A stretch of 57,340 nucleotides of DNA from UBA5448 sp045536965 (GTDB taxonomy: Bacteria; Bacillota; Clostridia; Oscillospirales; SIG627): positions 1-57,340 of the forward strand of contig JAZSON010000010.1 of the NCBI GenBank assembly GCA_045536965.1, in the 5' to 3' direction. The translations under genes were made by a program, and so were the position numbers. The stretch's first letter is position 1. Every line of letters begins with the position of its first letter. The notes under the pieces were generated by a model that saw only the letters and a program-made list of their open reading frames with translations, did no database searches and had not been told where the DNA came from. Shown in pieces: positions 16,857 through 24,305 of the stretch.

Positions 16857-17233
16857 GCGTTTGCCTCCTTAAGCTGGAGGTGACCTGCGAGCGTGCGGGA
16901 GCTATGCGTTTTTTTTGTGTTGGTGCGTCGTTCATACTCGGCGCTCAATAGGGTTTTGAAGGTATGCACGGCATGTTCATCCAGTGCGGTCAGCATGGTG
17001 CAAATTTCAAAACAATCTTTATGAAACAAAGTGAAATTATCAGTATCACCCACAGGTTTCAAATGAAGCAGGTTGCAAATTTTGATAACCGTTTCATAAG
17101 ATGTGCCGCCCACACCTTTGGACAGTGCGTTGGAAAGTGTGCTGTACGGAATGCCACTGATTTCGGAAAATTGGCGCACACTTTTGTACTGTCTTTTGAT
17201 TTCGGTTTTGATAAGTTGCGTGATCTTATCCAA
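16853..17233 (-). CDS. XRE-family HTH regulator of the pilus locus
   Basis: A 126-residue DNA-binding protein. The helix-turn-helix covers about residues 17-57: SVRQFSEISGIPYSTLSNAL, then VGGTSYETVIKICNLLHL. The C-terminal half (CFEICTMLTALDEHAVHTFKTLL) is probably for dimerisation or sensing. It is the first gene of the pilus operon and likely controls it. The start follows AAAGGTAGGA. An IS element is inserted about 110 bases upstream. Confidence 0.82.
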   Translation of the reverse strand: MDKITQLIKTEIKRQYKSVRQFSEISGIPYSTLSNALSKGVGGTSYETVIKICNLLHLKPVGDTDNFTLFHKDCFEICTMLTALDEHAVHTFKTLLSAEYERRTNTKKTHSSRTLAGHLQLKEANA

Positions 17234-17276
17234 TGTATATCCTACCTTTCTTCGGCAATTGACATAGAATCATGGC

Positions 17277-17305
17277 ATTATATCATTGTATCACCTTTGA
17301 GCGAA
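17277..17305 (-). promoter_or_regulatory. Probable promoter of the pilus operon
   Basis: Read on the minus strand, TATAAT is preceded at 17 bases by TTCGCT, a weak -35. It lies 44 bases before the regulator start and stays intact on the operon side of the IS insertion, but anything further upstream has been moved about 1.07 kb away. Confidence 0.4.
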
Positions 17306-17330
17306 AATTACAATGGTTTTTAACGGAATT

Positions 17331-17341
17331 TGGTGAATTTT
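17331..17341. repeat. Target-site duplication, left copy
   Basis: TGGTGAATTTT is identical to 18408-18418 and flanks the IS481-family element. Eleven bases lies within the range reported for this family. Confidence 0.75.
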
Positions 17342-18407
17342 TGTGTTCGTTTGTCAATGAAGTGTTACACATTAGGGAAAGCGAACAAGATGTGTTTAGG
17401 TGAGCGCCAATTGAGTGGGCGCATAGGGAAATTGTTGTATTGACGTTGACGAACGGCTAATTGCTTTTTGAAATCATCAAAGGAATAGAATTTGTGGGAA
17501 GCATAGAACTCCTCATTGTCCTTGCGATGGCTGCGTTCCACCTTTCCGTTATGTCGCGGTGTGTATGGTCGGATCAGTTTGTGTTGGATGCCGAGCTGCT
17601 CCAACGTGTTTTCAAACAAGGTCTTTTTACCCGTCGGCTTTGGCGCAAAACGATTAGTAAATTCCATACCGTTGTCTGTTTGAATACACTCGATAGCATA
17701 AGGGAAAGCCGCTACTACATGCTTTAGGAACTGAGTGGAGGAATACGTGCTGTGTTCCTCAAAAGCTTCTAAATAGCGAAAACGGCTGTATTCATCAATG
17801 AATGTGTATTGGTAAAACTTGTGTTCCTTTGCCTCGCCGGCGAGGCAAGCTTCCGGCACGAACTTCACATCGATCTGCCCTCGTTGTCCCGGATATTGCA
17901 TTTGTTCGTATGGCTTAGGAATGTATTTGGGATTAGGGAGTTTGACTGCCATTTGGCCATTGCGTATCAAAACGCGATACAGACCTGAGATGGATCGCGT
18001 ATATCCTCTCTGGCGAAGCTTTACCCACAGAACGACAAGCCCTGTATTCGGGTTCCTTCGCCGCATATTCCGAATCAGCGCCATTTCTTCCTCTGTATGC
18101 TGATTTGGATGATGGTGCGGTCGGCGAGATCTATCCGCAAGAGATTGCAATGTTCCATCGTATCGGCGCATCCAACGGTAGATATATTGGCGGTTAGTGC
18201 GATAGCAAATAGCGGCTTTGGTTACTCCGTGTTTCTTAGCGTACAAAATTAGGGATTGCCTAAACTGCATCGTTTGTGTTATCTTATTCATAGCGAATAG
18301 GGTGACACTTGCCTTTCGGTTTTGTCTCAGCAACTCAACCTTATCTCAGGTCACTCCTATTCGCTACTATTTTTTATCTTTTGTCACACATCATTGTAAC
18401 ACCTACA
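17342..18407 (-). mobile_element. IS481-family insertion sequence, 1066 bp
   Basis: The element is bounded by an 11-bp direct repeat, TGGTGAATTTT (17331-17341 and 18408-18418). Just inside, both ends begin TGT, as IS481 elements do. The imperfect terminal repeats share CAATGA followed by GTGT and ACA: left end TGTGTTCGTTTGTCAATGAA, right end (complement) TGTAGGTGTTACAATGATG, aligning with a 2-base gap. It holds one transposase gene on the minus strand. The intact target duplication and complete transposase suggest a fairly recent insertion. Confidence 0.8.
17365..18333 (-). CDS. IS481-family transposase
   Basis: A 322-residue DDE transposase. The N-terminal helix-turn-helix (GVTKAAICYRTNRQYIYRWM) is followed by the rve catalytic core with Asp in GQIDVKF, Asp in CIQTDNGMEF and Glu in NGKVERSHR. 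The C-terminus is complete and the stop lies inside the left terminal repeat. The longest frame starts at TTG 18333 behind AAGGTTGAG; ATG 18291 is an alternative that keeps the whole HTH. It moves its own element and has no role in the pilus locus beyond the insertion. Confidence 0.9.
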   Translation of the reverse strand: MLRQNRKASVTLFAMNKITQTMQFRQSLILYAKKHGVTKAAICYRTNRQYIYRWMRRYDGTLQSLADRSRRPHHHPNQHTEEEMALIRNMRRRNPNTGLVVLWVKLRQRGYTRSISGLYRVLIRNGQMAVKLPNPKYIPKPYEQMQYPGQRGQIDVKFVPEACLAGEAKEHKFYQYTFIDEYSRFRYLEAFEEHSTYSSTQFLKHVVAAFPYAIECIQTDNGMEFTNRFAPKPTGKKTLFENTLEQLGIQHKLIRPYTPRHNGKVERSHRKDNEEFYASHKFYSFDDFKKQLAVRQRQYNNFPMRPLNWRSPKHILFAFPNV

Positions 18408-18418
18408 TGGTGAATTTT
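18408..18418. repeat. Target-site duplication, right copy
   Basis: TGGTGAATTTT, the second copy of the 11-bp duplication flanking the IS. Confidence 0.75.
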
Positions 18419-18474
18419 CGTTCTTTTTCTGTCGAAAAAACTGAAAATTATTTCCTTATATATAGAAAAGGGGC

Positions 18475-18503
18475 AAAAAAAGAGAGAAGCCGAAGCTTCT
18501 CTC
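18475..18503 (-). terminator. gap terminator
   Basis: On the minus strand a 9-bp stem, GAGAGAAGC with a TTCG tetraloop, is followed by seven T's. It is a strong Rho-independent terminator 90 bases after the gap stop. Confidence 0.9.
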
Positions 18504-18590
18504 GATTCTCTTGCCCGAAATGCCAACACCTTGTAGAAAGAATTCTGAAAGGTAAGAGGCGATTTTTGGTCTTGTTTGTAACTTTATAAG

Positions 18591-19601
18591 TTATGCCAAT
18601 TCAGCAAAGTATTTGATGGTGCGAACCATTTGGCTGGTGTAGGAGTTTTCGTTGTCGTACCAAGAAACAACTTGTACCTGATAGGTGTCGTCGTCGATCT
18701 TTGCAACCATGGTCTGGGTAGCATCGAAGATAGAACCTGCGGTGCTGCCGATGATGTCGGAAGAAACGATTTCGTCTTCGTTGTAGTCAAAGGAGGGGGT
18801 AGAAGCGGCTTTCATAGCAGCGTTGATACCTTCTTTGGTAACGTCTTTGCCCTTAACAACAGCAACGAGGATGGTGGTGGAACCGGTGATGGTGGGAACT
18901 CTCTGGGCAGAACCGATCAGCTTGCCGTTGAGTTCGGGGATAACCAAGCCGATGGCTTTGGCTGCGCCGGTGGAGTTGGGAACGATGTTAGCAGCGGCAG
19001 CGCGGGCACGACGGAGATCATTTTTTCTGTGGGGGCCGTCGAGAACCATCTGGTCGCCGGTGTAAGCATGAACGGTGGTCATGATACCGCTGGAGATGGG
19101 AGCGTAGCCGTTGAGAGCTTTTGCCATGGGAGCGAGACAGTTGGTGGTGCAGGAAGCAGCCGAGATGATGGTGTCATCTTTGGTAAGGGTTTTTTCGTTT
19201 ACGCCGTAAACGATGGTGGGAAGGTCGTTGCCTGCGGGAGCAGAGATAACGACTTTCTTTGCGCCTGCTGCGATGTGAGCAGAAGCTTTTTCTTTAGAGG
19301 TGTAGAAACCGGTGCATTCGAGAACGACGTCTACGCCGATTTTGCCCCAGGGAAGGTTGGCGGCATCTTTTTCAGCCATGATCTTGATTTCTTTGCCGTC
19401 AACGATGATGCTGTCAGCGGTGCTGGAAACAGGTTTGTTGTACTTACCTTGAGCCGAGTCATACTTGAGAAGGTGAGCCAACATTTCGGGGGCGGTGAGG
19501 TCATTGATCGCGACAATTTCGTAACCTTCTGCGCCGAACATCTGTCTGAACGCAAGACGGCCGATACGACCGAAACCGTTAATTGCAACTTTTACTGCCA
19601 T
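18591..19601 (-). CDS. gap: Glyceraldehyde-3-phosphate dehydrogenase, type I
   Basis: A 336-residue glycolytic enzyme converting glyceraldehyde-3-phosphate to 1,3-bisphosphoglycerate with NAD. It has the Rossmann motif INGFGRIGR (residues 7-15), catalytic Cys in SAASCTTNCLAP (about 148-159) and the conserved His region further on. Full length. AGGAGG precedes the start. It is monocistronic with its own promoter and a strong terminator; the pgk/tpi neighbours seen in many Firmicutes are absent. Confidence 0.97.
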   Translation of the reverse strand: MAVKVAINGFGRIGRLAFRQMFGAEGYEIVAINDLTAPEMLAHLLKYDSAQGKYNKPVSSTADSIIVDGKEIKIMAEKDAANLPWGKIGVDVVLECTGFYTSKEKASAHIAAGAKKVVISAPAGNDLPTIVYGVNEKTLTKDDTIISAASCTTNCLAPMAKALNGYAPISSGIMTTVHAYTGDQMVLDGPHRKNDLRRARAAAANIVPNSTGAAKAIGLVIPELNGKLIGSAQRVPTITGSTTILVAVVKGKDVTKEGINAAMKAASTPSFDYNEDEIVSSDIIGSTAGSIFDATQTMVAKIDDDTYQVQVVSWYDNENSYTSQMVRTIKYFAELA

Positions 19602-19674
19602 TTTGAGTGTCCTCCTAAAAAATAATTATTGGATTTGTTTGAAAAACCATGCTTTGCTTTTTCAACTACCCTAC

Positions 19675-19703
19675 ATTATACTATGGATTTTCCTTTGTTG
19701 CAA
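19675..19703 (-). promoter_or_regulatory. gap promoter
   Basis: On the minus strand TTGCAA (19698-19703) lies 17 bases before TATAAT (19675-19680), about 75 bases before the gap start. Confidence 0.65.
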
Positions 19704-19933
19704 GAAGTTTTTTTATATTTTTTGTAATTATTGGAGAAAAAATCAAAATTTGTATATATTGACAACGAAAAAAGAGAAAAACTGTTTTGGATTGTATGGG
19801 ATATACTGCGCGGAAGTGGGGGGGGGAGTCGGGTTTGTTTTCGGTGTTCATTAAAGCGGATGTAGGGCGCAGCACTTTTTGAATAAACCGAGAAAGATCG
19901 GCTTGAAAAAAATAAAAAAATTTTATATAGCCC
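19704..19933. other. Intergenic stretch without recognised gene
   Basis: An AT-rich stretch between two divergent promoters, with a run of about ten G's near 19818-19827. I see no ORF with a ribosome site and no clear RNA structure apart from a short CCGA/TCGG hairpin near 19889. Confidence 0.5.
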
Positions 19934-19962
19934 TTGACAAACAGAAATGTCCGTGGTATAGT
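19934..19962 (+). promoter_or_regulatory. Near-consensus promoter of the 52-residue peptide gene
   Basis: TTGACA (19934-19939), a 17-base spacer, then TATAGT (19957-19962). It is one of the best promoters in the window and predicts a leader of about 75 bases before ATG 20044. Confidence 0.8.
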
Positions 19963-20043
19963 ATTAACGTAAACAAGATGCGGCAGTATTATACTTAACT
20001 GATCGGCCGATTTGTATGCATATTTTTTTGGGAGGATTTATCC

Positions 20044-20202
20044 ATGAGCAAGTATGAGACTCCGGCAATTGAATTTTTGCCTTTCGTAAATGAATCTATC
20101 ATGGCCAATGTCAGCTATGGCGACAACTACGCCGAACTGAAGCCCGATTGGACTCAGGATGATGACGGCGATGGTATCCCCAACTGGATGGACCAAGAAT
20201 AA
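20044..20202 (+). CDS. Small acidic peptide with type-3 calcium-loop motif, unknown
   Basis: A 52-residue reading frame with GGGAGGA placed 8 bases before ATG 20044, a near-consensus promoter upstream and hairpins downstream. The N-terminal half (KYETPAIEFLPF, then MANVSYGDNYAEL) resembles short Clostridia peptides that begin with a KYExPxIE-type segment. The C-terminal end (DDDGDGIPNWMD) is a DxDxDGIxxxxD loop as in thrombospondin type-3 or dockerin calcium sites. There are no cysteines and no membrane span. The function is unknown. It could be a leaderless secreted or precursor peptide, but no maturation or export gene lies next to it. Confidence 0.75.
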   Translation: MSKYETPAIEFLPFVNESIMANVSYGDNYAELKPDWTQDDDGDGIPNWMDQE

Positions 20203-20233
20203 TCGCTTTTGTCTGTATTAAAAGGTGAATTTA

Positions 20234-20274
20234 AGCCGACTGCAATCTTTTGAAAAGGAAGATTAAGGTCGGCT
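20234..20274 (+). terminator. Hairpin after the small peptide gene
   Basis: AGCCGAC (20234-20240) pairs with GTCGGCT (20268-20274), with an inner AATCTT/AAGATT pairing and a short T run after it. A weak or moderate terminator. Confidence 0.5.
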
Positions 20275-20312
20275 ATCTTTGCTTACAAAGATTTTTGAAG
20301 TTGAATGAATAT

Positions 20313-20352
20313 AAAAACGGGCGTGAGCACATTGTGCTTACGCCCGTTTTGG
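20313..20352. terminator. Bidirectional terminator, peptide gene / iorB
   Basis: A 17-bp near-perfect stem, AAAACGGGCGTGAGCAC against GTGCTTACGCCCGTTTT, with loop ATT, between convergent genes. Confidence 0.85.
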
Positions 20353-20375
20353 TTGTGTCGGATTTTCGGTGGAGA

Positions 20376-20960
20376 TTAGCTGTTGTATCCCTTTTCGAAA
20401 GCTGCGAGGTTGACTTCCAAGAGTTTGGCGGGAACGGTTTTGCGGATGGCGGCAAGCAACTCTTCTTTCGTAAACAGATCGGTGCATTTTGAGAATCTGC
20501 CGAGAAGTACGATATTGACTGCTTTTTCACTGCCTGCTTCGCGGGCAAGGGTGAGGGCATCGAATGCTTCGAGGCGAATGGGCGCTTTTCCCAAACGATC
20601 TAAAACATCTTCGGGATAGGTGGTAGCACCGGATACAACCGTCATGGGGTTGATTTTTTGGGTATTGGTGATCAAAAGACCGTTCGGGCAAAGGTGGGAA
20701 AGATAGCGGGCGGCTTCCAGTTGTTCAAATGCGAGAAGCACGTCTGCCTGACCGCGGTCAATAACGGGAGAAGCGACCGACTCGCCGAAGCGGACGTAGG
20801 TTACGACCGATCCGCCTCTTTGGGCCATGCCGTGCACCTCGGACATTTTGACGTCAAGTCCTTTTTCCAATGCGGCAGTGCCGAGAACACGGCTTGCAAG
20901 CAAGGTGCCCTGCCCGCCGACACCGGTGATCATAATACTGGTTGTTTTGGATTGATTCAT
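20376..20960 (-). CDS. iorB: Indolepyruvate:ferredoxin oxidoreductase, beta subunit
   Basis: A 194-residue gamma-domain subunit of the 2-oxoacid:ferredoxin oxidoreductase family. It starts with IMITGVGGQGTLLASRVLG (residues 10-28), then SEVHGMAQRGGSVVTYVRFG, the family signature. With IorA it oxidatively decarboxylates aryl pyruvates from aromatic amino acids to aryl-acetyl-CoA, reducing ferredoxin. It starts 15 bases after iorA with AAAGGAGAC upstream. Confidence 0.93.
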   Translation of the reverse strand: MNQSKTTSIMITGVGGQGTLLASRVLGTAALEKGLDVKMSEVHGMAQRGGSVVTYVRFGESVASPVIDRGQADVLLAFEQLEAARYLSHLCPNGLLITNTQKINPMTVVSGATTYPEDVLDRLGKAPIRLEAFDALTLAREAGSEKAVNIVLLGRFSKCTDLFTKEELLAAIRKTVPAKLLEVNLAAFEKGYNS

Positions 20961-20975
20961 TTTTCCGTCTCCTTT

Positions 20976-22724
20976 TTACTTCGCTTTTGTTTCGATGGCA
21001 CCAACGCGGCACATATGGGTGCAAAGCTCGCAACCTGTGCAGAGGGTGGTGTCAACTGTCGGCTTGCCGTCGGATGAAAGACTGATGGCGGGGCAACCGA
21101 TGGCCATGCAGGCCTTGCAGCCGATGCAGGTGTCGGGGTTGATGACGCACACCTTGTCTTTTTTCACATATTTGAGAAGAGCGCAGGGACGGCGGACGAT
21201 GACGACGGAGGGGGCGGGATGCGCCAATTCTTCTTTCAAAATGGCTTGCAGCTCACGAACGTTGTTGGGATCGGCAATGCGAATGTGGGCGGGATCCACT
21301 CCGGCGGCTTCGCAGATCTTTTCGGGGAGAAGACCGCGGACGGGTTCGCCTTTTAGGGTAAATCCTGTGCAGGGGTTCTGCTGGTGACCTGTCATACCCG
21401 TGATGCTGTTATCGAGAATCAAAACGGTGGAGATGCCCTTGTTGTAGGTGATGTTGACCAGACCCGTGATACCCGAGTGCATGAAGGTGGAGTCGCCGAT
21501 GACGGCAACCGTTTTGTCGGCATCTTCGGGACGCACTTTGGTGAAGCCGTGCATCGCGGTGATGGAAGCGCCCATGCAGAAGGTGGTGTCGATGGCACCG
21601 AGGGGCGGAACGGCACCCAAGGTATAGCAGCCAATGTCACCGCAAACGGTGAGCTTCATTTTCTTTAAGGTATAAAACAGACCGCGATGGGGGCAACCGG
21701 GGCACATAACCGGAGGTCTGCCGGGTACCTGTCCGTCATAAACGGAAAAGTCGGCTGTTTTGCCGAGGAGTTTTTCGCGAAGAAGTTCGGCAGAATATTC
21801 CGAGCAAAGGGGCAATATGTTTTTGCCATCGGTTTTTATACCGAGATTGCGGCAAGCGGATTCGATGATGCCATCCAGTTCTTCGATGACGATGATGCGA
21901 TCCACTTTTTGCGCAAACGAGACAAGAAGTTCATCGGGCAGGGGATTGACCATGCCGAGTTTAAGATAGGAAGCAGTGTCGCCGAATGCCTCGCGGGCGT
22001 AACAATAAGAGATGCCCGAAGTGATAATACCGATCGAGGTATCATGCATTTCCACGCGGTTGAAATCGGCGGTAGAGGCAAAAGAAGCGATTTTGGCCTG
22101 ACGTTCTTCCACAACGGTGTGGCGGACGCGGGCGTTGGCAGGCATCATAACATAGCGGGCGGCATCTTTTACATACGGCTTTAAGGGAATGTTTTGGCGA
22201 TCAGCGGCAGTGATGATGCTGCGCGCATGGGAAACGCGGGTGGAAAGACGCAAAAGCACGGGGGTTTGGAACTGTTCGGAAATTTCAAAGGCAAGCTTGG
22301 TAAACAGGAGACACTCGGCGCTGTCCGAGGGCTCGAGCATGGGAAGTTTTGCCGCAACGGCGTAATGGCGGGAATCCTGCTCATCTTGGGAGGAATGCAT
22401 ACCCGGATCGTCTGCCACGGCAATGACCAGACCGCCGTTCGTACCCGTATAAGAAGATACGAAGAGGGGGTCGGCGGCAACATTGAGTCCGACGTGCTTC
22501 ATGCCGCAAAAGCTGCGTGCACCGGCAAGCGCGGCGCCCATGGCGCTTTCCAAAGCTACCTTTTCATTCGGTGCCCATTCGGCATAGATCTCTTCATAGC
22601 CTGCGGCGTATTCAGTGATCTCGGTGCTCGGGGTACCCGGATAACTGGAAACGAAGGTACAGCCCGCTTCAAAAAGACCGCGGGCAACGGCTTCATTTCC
22701 GAGCATGATCTGTTTGTTTTCCAT
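20976..22724 (-). CDS. iorA: Indolepyruvate:ferredoxin oxidoreductase, alpha subunit
   Basis: A 582-residue thiamine-diphosphate enzyme. The N-terminal pyrimidine-binding domain has MLGNEAVARGLFEAG and SSYPGTPSTEITEYAA. The middle domain follows, then the TPP domain with CPGCPHRG, GDIGCYTLG and GDSTFMHSG. The C-terminal ferredoxin domain has two 4Fe-4S motifs (CIGCKACMAIGCP and CTGCELCTHMCRVG). ATG 22724 is chosen because AAAGGAC precedes it and MENKQIMLGNEA is the normal start; the open frame runs 49 codons further up without meaning. Confidence 0.95.
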   Translation of the reverse strand: MENKQIMLGNEAVARGLFEAGCTFVSSYPGTPSTEITEYAAGYEEIYAEWAPNEKVALESAMGAALAGARSFCGMKHVGLNVAADPLFVSSYTGTNGGLVIAVADDPGMHSSQDEQDSRHYAVAAKLPMLEPSDSAECLLFTKLAFEISEQFQTPVLLRLSTRVSHARSIITAADRQNIPLKPYVKDAARYVMMPANARVRHTVVEERQAKIASFASTADFNRVEMHDTSIGIITSGISYCYAREAFGDTASYLKLGMVNPLPDELLVSFAQKVDRIIVIEELDGIIESACRNLGIKTDGKNILPLCSEYSAELLREKLLGKTADFSVYDGQVPGRPPVMCPGCPHRGLFYTLKKMKLTVCGDIGCYTLGAVPPLGAIDTTFCMGASITAMHGFTKVRPEDADKTVAVIGDSTFMHSGITGLVNITYNKGISTVLILDNSITGMTGHQQNPCTGFTLKGEPVRGLLPEKICEAAGVDPAHIRIADPNNVRELQAILKEELAHPAPSVVIVRRPCALLKYVKKDKVCVINPDTCIGCKACMAIGCPAISLSSDGKPTVDTTLCTGCELCTHMCRVGAIETKAK

Positions 22725-22747
22725 ATTTTTAAAGTCCTTTCGGTGAG

Positions 22748-22942
22748 TTATTCCAACGTGTCGGCCTGACGAAAAGGGGTCGGTGGTGTGATGGGAAGCT
22801 TGAATACATCCATCACGAAACGGGAGCAGCCGTAGTCGGCGTTTACAGGCCCGTGGATTTTGCAAATGCAATAGTCGGTGCCCGCCAAAATATCGGCGCG
22901 CTCACACTGCGCACAGCAGGCATCTTCGTGTTTTTTTGCCAT
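22748..22942 (-). CDS. Small Cys-rich (zinc-ribbon-like) protein
   Basis: A 64-residue protein with cysteines at 9, 10, 13, 25, 27 and 39 (CCAQC, YCICK, YGCSRF) and a histidine at 30. This spacing suggests a small zinc- or iron-binding knuckle. Its stop is 23 bases before iorA in the same direction. Similar Cys-rich small proteins with a closing CxxF motif occur in Clostridia. The role is unknown; a cofactor or assembly helper of the oxidoreductase is only a guess from position. Confidence 0.6.
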   Translation of the reverse strand: MAKKHEDACCAQCERADILAGTDYCICKIHGPVNADYGCSRFVMDVFKLPITPPTPFRQADTLE

Positions 22943-23044
22943 TTTTTATACCCTTTCCCATCGTTTTGTCGGTAGACATCAAGTTGTCATTTTATCTTAT
23001 ATTCTAAACATTTTGTGTATAAAAGTCAACAGTTTTCGCGCAAT

Positions 23045-23962
23045 TCATGTCGAGATTTTCAGGAAAATACCGGTAAAGGCGGCCGCGAGCAATGCGATGA
23101 GAATACGGCCGTACAAATAGCGCGTGAGAGAAAGTCGGGAAGATTCGATGAATACGGCGCTTTGCGCAGTGACGCACAAGCCGCCAAAGCCGCATAAAAA
23201 GGCGGCCAAAGGTAAATAAGCGGCGGTGGCGGGGAGGGAAAAAATGCCGCCGATCACCTCCAAAAGTCCGCAAAAAAGCATTTTGGCGGTGTGGGAAACG
23301 GGGAGGAGGGAGAGGAGGTGGGAAAGGGAAGAAAAGAAAAGAAGAAAGCCGCCGATATAGGCCATGGACTGCACACATTCGCGTACCGAGGAAACCAAAA
23401 CCGAGAAAAGCGGCGGGGTGGAAATCGGCGGGGACGGAAGGGTGGGAATAGGGGTGTTTTTTGATAGGAAAATGTTTTGGAGGATGCCGACGAGGAGGGC
23501 GGAAAGCGTGAGTGTGACATACAGCAGGATGCCCGAAGCGGCATGATGAAACAGACCGACTCCGACACCTGCAATGAGAAATGCAGGGCTTGGATTGGCG
23601 CAAAAAAACAAAAGACGCTCGGCGCAATCTTTGGATATTTTCCCCTCGTTTTTTAAGGAGCAGGTGATGGATACGCCGAGGGGATAGCCTGCAAGAAGGG
23701 CAATCATGACGGGGAGGACACCGTTTTTTTCAATACCGAAAACACGGGTAAAGGCGGGGGATAGGAAACGGGTAAACGGGTCGATACAGCCCGATCTTCT
23801 GACAACGGAGGCGATGATCATATAGGGGAACAGGGCGGGAAGAGCGATGGAGGTGAGCAATGTGTATCCCTCGCGCAGACCGCTTGAAAGGGGCGCGGGG
23901 AAGAGAAAAAGCGCAAAACAAAAGCAAAATAAAAGGGCGGCAGACAGTTTTTTTGTTATCAT
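23045..23962 (-). CDS. ylbJ: Sporulation integral membrane protein YlbJ
   Basis: A 305-residue protein with about eight membrane spans of the nucleoside-recognition/gate family. It shows SIALPALFPYMI (about 37-48), LLAGYPLGVSI (about 88-98) and CANPSPAFLIAGVG. YlbJ is made in the mother cell and is needed for spore cortex formation. GAGGAG precedes the start. It is divergent from yqfC, so a shared 65-base region holds both mother-cell promoters. Confidence 0.88.
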   Translation of the reverse strand: MITKKLSAALLFCFCFALFLFPAPLSSGLREGYTLLTSIALPALFPYMIIASVVRRSGCIDPFTRFLSPAFTRVFGIEKNGVLPVMIALLAGYPLGVSITCSLKNEGKISKDCAERLLFFCANPSPAFLIAGVGVGLFHHAASGILLYVTLTLSALLVGILQNIFLSKNTPIPTLPSPPISTPPLFSVLVSSVRECVQSMAYIGGFLLFFSSLSHLLSLLPVSHTAKMLFCGLLEVIGGIFSLPATAAYLPLAAFLCGFGGLCVTAQSAVFIESSRLSLTRYLYGRILIALLAAAFTGIFLKIST

Positions 23963-24026
23963 GGTTTTTTCTCCTCAAGGTATAGTTGGTCTTTTGGAAC
24001 AATATATTGTACGGGAGGGAAAAAAC

Positions 24027-24305
24027 ATGTTTGAAAAAATGAAAAATCTTCCGATTTTTACAGGTGCGAAAGGCTTAAGGGATTGTTTTAGCGAGCATTG
24101 GATCCAGATTGAGGGAAGGCGGAAACTGGTGATAGAAAACTGTAAAAAGGTGATTTACTGCGATGAATGTGAGGTGCGTTTGAAGAGTGATTTTGTGGTG
24201 GTGGTGAAAGGGAAAAAATTGGAGCTGAAAAGCTTGGCGGGGGATTATATGGCGGTGGCGGGGGAGATATCCGCCGTTATTTTTGAAACACGGGGAGAAT
24301 TATGA
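24027..24305 (+). CDS. yqfC: Sporulation protein YqfC
   Basis: A 92-residue YabP/YqfC-family protein: LVIENCKKVIYCDECEVRLK, then ELKSLAGDYMAVAGEI. It is expressed in the mother cell during sporulation. The start is ATG 24027 with GGGAGG 6 bases upstream; the longer frame back to 23847 runs through the promoter region and ylbJ. The stop overlaps yqfD by 4 bases. Confidence 0.88.
   Translation: MFEKMKNLPIFTGAKGLRDCFSEHWIQIEGRRKLVIENCKKVIYCDECEVRLKSDFVVVVKGKKLELKSLAGDYMAVAGEISAVIFETRGEL

Noticed and set aside
16407..17233. Toxin-antitoxin pair (XRE regulator plus small protein)
   Set aside because: The partner is a long coiled coil without toxin motifs and is coupled onward to a signal peptidase and pilin genes.
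19815..19830. G-quadruplex or regulatory G-tract in the gap/peptide intergenic region
   Set aside because: It is one run of about ten G's without the spaced runs a quadruplex needs; a homopolymer or read-length artefact is more likely.
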